Shown here in pieces: positions 55,201 through 64,000 of a stretch of DNA of 64,000 nucleotides. Below the pieces are notes generated by a model that saw nothing but the letters and a program-made list of their open reading frames with translations, did no database searches and was not told the DNA's origin. Position 1 is the first letter of the stretch; each line of letters starts with the position of its first letter. The translations under genes and the position numbers were made by a program. The stretch comes from Heterocephalus glaber (taxonomy: Eukaryota; Chordata; Mammalia; Rodentia; Bathyergidae): the NCBI RefSeq assembly GCF_000247695.1, contig NW_004624751.1, forward strand, positions 22,512,084 through 22,576,083, given 5' to 3'.

Positions 55201-57870
55201 TAAGTAAAATATTAGAAAAGGTTTAAAATATAGTTCTGTATATACATATTTAAAGTTAGAAAATTACCGAAAAGTATTATTTTGGAAGATCTTATGAAGA
55301 AGAAATTAAGATGTAACACTTATAGGAAGATACTGTGGACACTGAAAGAAAATGATACTGCAGCTTTGGTGAGATCTGGATAGAGAAAAATCATTTCCAG
55401 TTTTAAAATATAACCTTCCACATGGTAATAGTTTATTATACCTAAAAGAAATTATATTTTGTGAATTATGAGTATGACTAAAGTGTCTTACTTTCCTCTC
55501 TGACTCCTCTTTTAAGTAACTTTCATGTTCATGTGACTATACCTGGTCTGTAACCGTAGAGACATGGCCAATCTATTTCTTCTTAAAGTTAACAGACAGC
55601 AATATTTGGTTGATTGGATTCTCTGAGTTTTTTTTCTTTTTAATCTACCTCACAGAAAATGTCAATGTGCATTCATTCCAGAATTCAAATAATGAAAAAG
55701 GCAAATAAGAAAGATGCTATACAAATTCTCAAATAAAATCGGGAAGCTTCAGATAATTATACAACATGTATTTTTCTTTGACTTGTACATTAGAAACCAT
55801 TGTTCTACATTTATAAAAACATTTCCTGCCTGTTGGCACATTTAGTCAAAATATTGAGGTACTGGAATATAGCTAGAGCCAGAGGCTTCTCTGATTTAGA
55901 AAATTGCCACTAGATTATGCATGTTCATTTATCTATCCTCATCTGGTCCATTTAAATATTTGATTTACCTCTACCCCCTTCCCTGAAGCAGTACGAGTTG
56001 GCTAGGTGATTTTTTAATTTAAGTAAAAAGAGAAAGGGGCTTTCCACACATCGCTCCTTGTTTTCACTTATGAGATGTGCTTGCTTAATAAAGGAGAAGT
56101 TCTAGGAGAAATGGCAAGTTCAAACTGTGTGGTAATTTAACCAAATCAGAACTACAGGGGGAAGGTGTGCAAAGGTGGATGAATGAATAAACTGGATGAA
56201 CAATTTGGGGTGAGTGCTTTGGGGACACCACCTGCTAAACACTGAAATCCATAGAAGCATTCCTCATGTGGTAAGTAAGAAAGGGGAACTGTGGAGAAGA
56301 ATTAAGAATAGTAGATGAGTCCACTGGATGGAGACAGTTAACACAGGGAATACACTAAAGTTACCAAACTGAGGACAACTGTCTTGTTAGCACTTAATTA
56401 GGATGATAGGTATATCCCTGGTACCCTATCAGGCCTCTTTCTTACTTTTAAATTGTAAGAGTTGGGTTATTAGGCATGGTCTCTTTAATTACCTTTATAG
56501 TCACTTGTCCAATAAAACTGATAAGAGTCATAGTGTCCTTCAGACTCAAAACATTAACTCTACCAGTGGTGCAAATGAGTAAGAAAGAGTGGACCCTGCT
56601 CACCTCTAATAGGACATTTCAACCAGGCCCCTCATCAACTCGACAGCCTGCTTCTTGCCGTGAGCCCTGAAGATCAGTAACAATTACATGAATACTAGGA
56701 AGGAAGACTTTACTTTTTGCCTCTTGTGCCCATTAGAGAGCCCAGTCTCACCCAATCCATGTGTAAATTACTCAGAAGATTTCAGGGAAAAGAATGCCTG
56801 TCTACTGGATTCAGTATCCAAGGTACAGTCTCTCCCTCCCTCTCTCTCTCTCCCTCTCTCCATATTTATAGACATAGATATAGGATGATGCAGATATGCT
56901 TTAAATCAAAGTCATCAATTCTTTTGGCAATCAGCACCTGTGGGGTTTTACTAATTCCAAAATTGTAGATCCAGAAAAGATCTGATTGAATCATCTAACT
57001 TAAACTTCATTCCAGAGTAAGTGCTCATTCCACATAAAATGGAAGATGATTTATCCTCAAACAAAAAAGGGAGTCCATCTATTTATGTCAACGTTGCTGT
57101 GTATGGTTTTACCTTTAATATAAGTCAATCGTGAATAACATAAGCATCAAGCTCCCTGTGAGATACTATGGGGAATTTGAAATGAAGACGTAATTTCATA
57201 CCTCAATTAACCTACAGAGTGACAGAGGCAGGGCAAAGTAGGAAGTTAGATCTGAACTCTCTTGAAAACAGGACCTGTCACCCTGGTACTGAGTTCTCTT
57301 GCTACAGTGAAGTACCCCAGTGCCAGTCCTGTGGCCAGGTTCCTAGATTCAGCTTTCCTCCACTCCTATTTCTTGATGCCTTCATGGGGCTGTCTTGTTT
57401 GTTCCTCAAATGAGTCCTGCCCCACTCTGCAACCATCCTGGCCCAGAAAAGTTGCTGAGGCAGAGAAAAAAGGGAAAATCCTAGAGAGGAGGACAGAAAG
57501 GAGCTGAGATAGCAATGTTTTCAACCCATGTTATTACCCAGTGAATAAGAAAGCACTACCCATCACACCATAAGGTGTTTATCAATTGAATCTTCAGTCT
57601 TGTTTTCATTTAACACTATCTTAATTCATTTAAGGACTCCAGGAAGTTCTACTTCTAATGTTTTGGCCGTTTTTATACATTTCTTATAAACTTTTTAAAA
57701 CCTTCCCCCAACTCTAAACGAGGGACAATACTTTTTCATAGCTTAAGAACAAAGTCCTAGCTTTTGTGTTTTATAGTTATAATTCTAGATTCACTCCCTG
57801 AATTTTATCATGTTTTCACTACACTCAAGGATATGTTATCTACCTATAGGCTGCTGTCTATAATTCTGTG
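55201..57870. other. Unassigned sequence with a (CT)-rich run
   Basis: A C/T microsatellite lies at about 56826-56862. ORFs at 56476-56968 and 57219-57507 (plus) overlap in different frames and have no domain. No repeat recognised. Confidence 0.45.
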
Positions 57871-57881
57871 AAACTCTTGTG

Positions 57882-58092
57882 TGTGTGTGCGTATGTGTTG
57901 GGGACTGAACACTGAGGCCTTCACACTAAGCTATATTCCCAGTCCTTTTTTCATTTTTTATTTTGATTATTTAGTAGTTTTATTTTTATTTAGTAGTTGC
58001 TAAATTGCTCAGGCTGGGCTCAAACTTGTGATCATCTTGCATCAGGCTCCCAGAGTGCTAGGATTACAGATGTGTGCCACCAGGTCCAGCTC
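57882..58092 (-). mobile_element. B1-dID SINE
   Basis: (GT)n, then antisense ID part ('ttggggactgaacactgagg', 'cacactaagctatattccca'), a T-rich link and antisense B1 part ('tgctaaattgctcaggctgg', 'gctcaaacttgtgatcatct', 'gattacagatgtgtgccacc'). Confidence 0.85.
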
Positions 58093-59627
58093 AGACTACT
58101 GTTTTATGAGACAAAATAAGATAGATAACTTTTTAGCAATAACCATTGTAGAAAACACACTGAGTAAGCTTGTGTTTTTTAAGCTTATGTTTGGTTAGAA
58201 GACTAAAACTTCAGTTTAAACAATATGTTAGCACATCATTAAGAGTAAATATATTAATCATCTTTCTATGTTCAAGTTACTTTAAAGCATCATTGAAAAG
58301 ATCTTTCAGATCACAAACTACCCTATCTGATGTGAAGAGTAGCTCTATTATCTATTAACCCTTATCCTATTTAACTATAAGAAATATAATTAACATTTGT
58401 TTTAGAATGCAAAAAATACTCAGTGATCCTCTTAGCTTGAAAGTAAGAAATGTAATAGTAGATTTGGGTGTGGTAACTGATCTAAATTCTCAAATTTTAG
58501 AACCCCTACTGGTGAGGAAGAGGCTTATGTTCAAATCCTGGGCCCCGTAGGCTGTAAGGACTCACTTGCCTCTAAGGGAACACTGAGACCAGCATCCATT
58601 CCCAGAAACACTGTATGACTCAGGATCCTTACAAAGGAATAGAAGTTATCTCTCCTTCTCTCAGATTGTTCAAATGAAAAGACTTTAATAAAAGCAATAA
58701 TTATAGAGTGGAGGGCAGGGTTAAAGGAACAAACATGGCAATGATTAACAACAAAAGGAAGTCATTACTATTACTTTGTTTAAAGAAGAAAAAGGAGGAA
58801 GCGGTGTTATCAGAATAAAATGAAAATTGGAGTCACTAAAGAGACTCTTCCAGGCAAGGCTTGTATTTCAGCTACTGCCAAAGATGTGGCACCACAGCAG
58901 AGCAGGAGTGGAGATGAAATCCCTGATTGTCTCTCCTCCTGCCCTCTGATCTCCTGCCAGGGTTTCTCATTGGCTAATCTCAATCAGAATCCAGAAAAGG
59001 AGCAGACTTCAGGCATCACCCTCCCAGAGCACAAGCAGTGCAGACCAGAGAGTAGACTGGGGCATGGAAAAGGGAGATAAGAACCAACAAAACCACTAAA
59101 ACCCAGCAAACCAACAAGCAGGCCATATCTGTAGGTAGAGGCTCCCAAGCTGTCTTCCCCAAACTCCCAGAAATTTCTGAGAGAAATATTTCCTTCTGTT
59201 TGCTTTAGAAACTGTATGGTACCATTCTAAATGGTTCTGTACTTGCTCAGAGAAAATAGTCACAAAACTTGAACAGAGAATACTTGGAGATTCAGGTCAG
59301 GACCCTCAAAAACAGAACTAGCTAATCAGTGCAGCCCATTAGTGGCTGTCCACAGAGCCCAGAGGCTTCAGGAACACTACCCAACCAAGCAGCTGGATAA
59401 AAGCATTGGCCCAGTGTTATTTACTGATCTACTGAAAACCATAACAATAATTTTATAACTTTCCCTGGCTTCCAAACTTATCATTTCTCCCTCTGCCTAG
59501 ACTTTCACACGATCCCCCACCTAGGCCCAGCTGAAACCTCCAGCACCAGTCAGAAACTCTCCTTTCTTTATGTCTTCCCTATGTTTGATAATGGACACTA
59601 TAAGACTGTCACCTAACAGACTTATTG
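58093..59627. other. Unassigned sequence
   Basis: The 86-codon frame at 58820-59080 (plus) has no domain. No repeat recognised. Confidence 0.45.
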
Positions 59628-59637
59628 TCATATCGTT

Positions 59638-59734
59638 GTTTTGGGGGTGGGGGGTTGGTACCAGGGATCGAATTCGGGAACCTTGCACTTGCAAGGCAGG
59701 CACCGGAACCACTGAGCTAAATCCCCAGCCCCCA
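59638..59734 (-). mobile_element. ID SINE, type 2
   Basis: Antisense 'ttggtaccagggatcgaatt', 'cttgcacttgcaaggcaggc', 'accggaaccactgagctaaa' and 'tccccagcccc'. Perfect 10-bp TSD TCATATCGTT at 59628-59637 and 59735-59744. The tail is G-rich ('ggggtggggg') in place of most of the T-run. The long overlapping ORFs at 59521-60157 pass through this SINE and are incidental. Confidence 0.95.
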
Positions 59735-60144
59735 TCATATCGTTTTGATTGCTCCCTATCCACTGACATCTGGAGCTCAACACCTCCAAGACCCTTTGCA
59801 CCCCTCCATGAGCACCCAGGAAGAACAACCACCAGCCGTGCACATTCACGCATCTCTGTCCATCCACCTGGTTTACCCCAGGCCCAGAGAAGCAGCACTG
59901 AACAATTGCCTCCTGTACCCAACCAGTTCTCATATTCCATACACTCTATACAAACAAATTGCAAATTGAAAGTAATTTTAAAGAATTGTTATGAATACAA
60001 TTTTTCATATTTATTTCATGTCAAGGGTAGAGTCGTTAGAAAGTTATTGCTCAAATTAAATGACTTCTCTTTGACTTGCCCTCAAGCTTCTGACTGTGAG
60101 GCAGTTACAGCACGGGTAGGAGAGCTTTTTGTCCTCCATCAGTG

Positions 60145-60290
60145 GTTCTCCATCTGAAACAACCACTGGCAACACCTGAGGTGGGTCCTGCCCCAAGTTC
60201 TGAATGAATGGTACTGGCAAAAGCATTTTTAAGAGTTTTCCAGACCCCAGGTTATTCCAATGCATACTCAAAGGCAAGAACTACTGCTAT
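60145..60290. mobile_element. Small hAT (MER/Charlie-like) MITE
   Basis: Left 'cagtggttctccatctg' and right 'caaggcaagaactactg' are the inverted hAT MITE ends. Inner 'caacacctgaggtgggtcct' and 'ccaggttattccaatgcata' fit. Confidence 0.65.
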
Positions 60291-60297
60291 AGGCTGA

Positions 60298-60508
60298 GGA
60301 AGTATCCTCATACCTTTCTGCAATGGGCATGATAAATTATAAGATTGCAAGAACTGGGAAGGGGACAAAGAAGTGCAGAAAGGGAGAAAGTAGAAGAAAG
60401 ATACACAGGAAAGAAAAAGAGAATTGTGTTACGTACATGTACCAATTCCCCACAATAAATGTAGTCATTATGTATTACAAAGATGTACTAATAAAAAAGA
60501 ATGCATGA
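60298..60508 (+). mobile_element. L1 3' end, older copy
   Basis: Purine-rich block, then 'cgtacatgtaccaattcccc', 'aataaatgtagtcattatgt' and 'aaagatgtactaataaaaaa', parallel to the tail at 14770-14825. Confidence 0.65.
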
Positions 60509-63182
60509 GATTATTGTGACAAATGATTGGCACTGTGCTTGCCATGTGGTAGCTGCTCAACTAAGGTGCCTCCTTATGGCTCTGCATCCTTCCAGATTCC
60601 CCTCTAAAAATGCCCCTGGGATTTTAAAGTTTCTCTGGAAAAAGCCATTTTATTTGTAGGAAACAGCTACACTAGTTAATAACACTCAGGCAAAATTCAA
60701 CCATTGGAAAGGAAAATTCTTCAGGAGTAAGAGAAAGCCTGACAGAAAGAAAAAGGGGAGGGTTGTTCATAAAGACAAGAGATAGCTACCAAAAATCAAG
60801 TTTGTTTGATTCAGATTCCTAATTCACTGTCAGTCTCTTCAAAGGAGCCAAAACTATTTATCATGCACAAAAATATTTCTTTAGTCTTCAATTTGCTTCT
60901 CAAAGTTCTTCCTTCACTGAATCATAATTAACCATTAATGGAAGCATTTTAAAATTGCCATTTAAGAAATATCAGAAAACTCTGCTTTCTTTATCTTTTC
61001 CACCTGCCTTCTAAAGCCACTTTTGTCCCTTTGAGGCCAGGTTAAACCCAATTCTCCCAATAGATCTTCCTAGATCTTCTGAAGGAGAATGTTCTCTCCC
61101 TCTTGCAATTCTTGATTTATAAGCACAATATGACTTATTGCTAGAGATATGTAAGTGTATGGCTGTCTCTAATTCACCATGACCTTAGAAAGCACAGACA
61201 AGAATTGTTCATCTGTTTTCCCTGCACCACATCTGGACTGGTACCTGACACATAAAGAGGGCTGTGTAATGGTTATGGAGCTTAAGGGTGTGATGATATT
61301 TATTCTACATATAGTTCTCTATTGGACATATGAATTCCTAAAAAGTCATTGTGTGAGTAATATCTTGCAATACTGACCACAGTAAAATGGGCTTAAGTGC
61401 ACAGAACTCACCACAGAAACATCAAAACAAGGTAGGAACCTGGTAAAGACAGTACCACAGTCTGGCACGTATCAAGTACTTTAGAAATAAATACTACAAT
61501 AAATACAGCACTTTACTGGAAATCGTCCTGAAGTTTTTCTACAGAAATAGGTGACTGTGAGTCATTGTGAAGTGGTGGAAGGAGGGTTTTCTGAAACAGG
61601 AGGGACTGTTGTAACAGCAGATGCAGAGGGGACTAGTTCATAACATTACCAAGGTCCCAAAAGCTAGTAGACTTGTGAGGTGTACGGGGTGAGTTTTGTG
61701 TATTTCTGTGCTGCTAGAGCCAGCTGAGTGTAGTTTTCTATGTTTACCTAGGGTTTCTAAGGATGAAATTGCACATAAACAAATGTGAACTTTACATCAG
61801 GCTCAGATTATTCTCTGTCAATTGTTTTGGAGCAAATTCATATTTTCAAAGTTAAGTGTTATAGCAGAACTGACTTGCTCTACTGTATAAACAGTGTGAA
61901 ACAGTCTGGATTTAGATTAAAAAATAAGTAGTAAACTTTACATCAAAACATATTCTTTAGTGCTTCCAAGGAAAGGTAAAGTAAAATGATAGCATGAGAT
62001 TTCAAGCCCAAACTAAAGGCTATGATTTCCTTTTAGGACATAATTAATGTGGGCAAATCACTTAGGTTTACTTTCATTTATCTTTTACATTCTCTAAAAT
62101 GGGGACAACATATTGTGTCCTTGCCAGACAGGTGCCATGCAAAGACTGGATAATCTTTCACAGACCATTGAAGATGAAAGTCATTCTGATAAGCTCTAAG
62201 AAATGAGCTTTTATAAACTTCATAACAGAGTTCTATTCTTTGCATATCAAAGCTAAGCTATGTCAACATATCTGTTTGTAATGCCTATAAAAAGCTTAAT
62301 AGTTGAGTGAAAGTCAACATTTCTATATAAAATACATGGGTCCAGTGGTGCGTTATTCAAAGACAAATCACTTCTAGTTAATTCATTCATGTCCAGGAAT
62401 GGCCAGCTGTTCATTCAGTGTAATCCCCAACTTGGACCTAGGGCTTCAATAAAACAAACAGAAACAAAAGTGGCACTACCTGTGGCTGGCAATATGTTTA
62501 TGCAACAGCTTCTCCTATATTGAGTTTCTACTGCTTTTGACTCAATTTTTTAAAGTATTTTGAAAATTAATGTGGTTGACAGAAAAACAGGGATAATAAA
62601 ATGATAAATATATTAAAAAGGTGATTTAAGGAGAGACATAAAATACAATGCTGAAAAGATCTGTGTCTTGGAAAACTAATAAGCAAATATTCTGAAACGT
62701 AGGTCAGGTAAGATTTCCACATTCTACCAGCTTCTCTGAACTAAAACCTGGCTCACTCTTGCAATTCCCTTCTCCGTCAATCCCTAACCATAACATTGAT
62801 TTTTCTTCCAGTGTTTCTTACTGCAAGGCCTGGATGTCAAAGAGGCAACTCTATTCTCTGAAGGAGTGGTGTTTCTTCTGCTCGTGTGAGTCATCCTGAT
62901 CCTTCTGGACAAATGAAACTGAGGGAGGAGGCACAACAACCTCTTTCTCTCCTCACTCCTGCCTTCCACTGATGCTCCTGACACTAATTCCATATTAAAT
63001 TCAAGACTTTGGAGCCCAGAATAGTCTCCTGCTTCTCTAATTTCCCACTGTTCAAAGGAATTTGAACATGTAGGTGGACAATTCATTTACATTACTGCCT
63101 CAGAGTTCCAGTCACTTTGATTTCAATGAAACTCAACTGAAATCCCATCCTTAGTCCCTAAGTCCCAAATTGGACCACTTCT
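60509..63182. other. Unassigned, unique-looking sequence
   Basis: Only short frames without domains (61179-61376 plus; 62784-63086 minus). No repeat recognised. Confidence 0.45.
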
Positions 63183-63645
63183 GTAAGATTAAACTCTTTA
63201 TTAATTTTCTATGGCCACTGTTGCAAATAACCACAAACTAAAAGCCTTTTTGTCACATGGTTCTAGAGGCCAGAAGTCCAAAATCAGTTTCACTTGCCGT
63301 TTTAGCATTTTGTGGCCTATGCAAGCCAATAGATACATAAACAGATGATGATGCAGATAGATAGATAGAAAGATGATTGATAGATATTAAATTTTCTTTC
63401 TCCTGAAGTCTTCGCATCATCTTCTATCTTCTACCTGTCAAGTCTCCCTTTGCCTCTTTCTTAAAAAGGCACTTGTGATTTACACTTAGGATCACCTAGA
63501 TAATTCAGATAATCTCTCCATTTCAAGATTCTGAATGTAGCCACATATTCAAAGACCCTGTTTCCACATAAGATAGCACTCACCAGGGGTGGGAATTAGG
63601 AGCTGGGTATCTCTTGGGGATCATTTTTCAGATTACCATACGCTC
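63183..63645. repeat. Old interspersed repeat with a (GATA)n insert
   Basis: 'aataaccacaaactaaaagc', 'gttctagaggccagaagtcc', 'gcacttgtgatttacac', 'ataatctctccatttcaaga' and 'agattaccatac' follow a widespread mammalian repeat. It looks LTR-derived, but the family name is uncertain. A degenerate GATA run lies at about 63355-63385. Confidence 0.5.
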
Positions 63646-63656
63646 CAGAGTTCCAG

Positions 63657-64000
63657 TTTCTTTCTTTCTTTTTTTTTTTTTTTTTTAGGAGATGTTACCT
63701 AAACTTTATTAAAAGAAAAGAACAAGTTTAAATATAAACACTGGATTAGCCTGGTCTGTATTTTCAAGTCCACATTCTTCATCTGAAGCATTGCATCAGG
63801 GACCCCCCTGAGTCTGTAAGTTTTCAAGTTCACAGTACATGGAACCAGTTTTTCTTTTTAATTTACTTCCTCACTCAGAGCAGCCACACACAGTGGCCGT
63901 TGACGCCAGAACCTTGGTAGGGGCCTTTTCCTATGAGGCTTGGCCAGAGCTTCCCAAGGTTTCTCCTCAATGAGAATCGATGCTGTCATGCTCTATGGAT
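63657..64000 (-). pseudogene. 3' end of a probable processed pseudogene
   Basis: On the plus strand a T-run (about 63669-63688) is followed after about 15 bases by TTTATT, so the minus strand ends with AATAAA, then about 15-20 bases, then poly-A, the mark of a retrocopied mRNA. Upstream on the minus strand, a frame of about 43 codons (near 63987-63859) ends in TAA, followed by about 170 bp of 3' UTR-like sequence. The frame is rich in basic residues and tryptophan. The parent gene is not recognised, and the copy runs off the window, so its 5' part is unseen. The 3' end of an intact gene's last exon is less likely because of the genomic A-tract. Confidence 0.6.

Noticed and set aside
59570..60157. 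195-codon plus-strand frame, with 147- and 101-codon frames on the other strand
   Set aside because: They cross the type-2 ID SINE at 59638-59734, overlap on both strands, and show no domain.

Overview
This window is mammalian nuclear DNA with no recognisable functional protein-coding gene. It is AT-rich and CpG-poor, and most of what I can assign is interspersed repeat. The repeats point to a rodent outside the mouse/rat group. They include B1-type SINEs, composite SINEs with a B1 part followed by an ID-type tRNA-derived part (B1-dID, known from squirrel-related, beaver and guinea-pig-related rodents), ID SINEs of two sequence types, many ERVL-MaLR LTRs, and L1 copies with a purine-rich 3' UTR. 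Species cannot be fixed from the sequence alone. Open reading frames are short and scattered; the few that match proteins are decayed transposon or retrovirus genes.

Layout. 0-10 kb: an L1 3' end, a hAT-type element split by a MaLR LTR, a B1, a mariner transposase fragment, and a CpG-containing LTR inserted into a sequence whose uninterrupted relative lies 2 kb away. 10-20 kb: an old L1 3' UTR, a 5'-truncated L1 with a tandemly doubled 3' UTR, several B1-dID SINEs, a MIR split by a MaLR LTR, a MaLR LTR nested inside an opposite-strand MaLR LTR, and a well preserved type-2 ID SINE. 20-28 kb: a solo ERV LTR, a second LTR-like block, a small pogo-type inverted-repeat element, and a minus-strand gammaretrovirus-like ERV with decayed gag, protease and RT whose LTRs belong to the same family as the solo LTR at 20.2 kb. 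28-40 kb: a second pogo-type element, old L1 pieces, MIRs, ID SINEs and two sense MaLR/ERVL-type LTRs. 40-54 kb: L2/MIR relics, a hAT Charlie-type element interrupted by a MaLR LTR, an ERVL-type LTR, a complete two-LTR MaLR element carrying a nested ID SINE, and another MaLR LTR. 54-64 kb: old L1 and SINE fragments, a young ID SINE, a small hAT element, and at the right edge the 3' end of an apparent processed pseudogene.

No pathway or operon logic applies. The sequence reads as intergenic or deep-intronic DNA recording layered insertions: L2, MIR and DNA transposons first; MaLR LTRs, the ERV and L1 next; type-2 ID SINEs last. Family names rest on recognition by eye, so boundaries of old elements are approximate. 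Boundaries with stated target-site duplications (TSDs) were read directly from the sequence.
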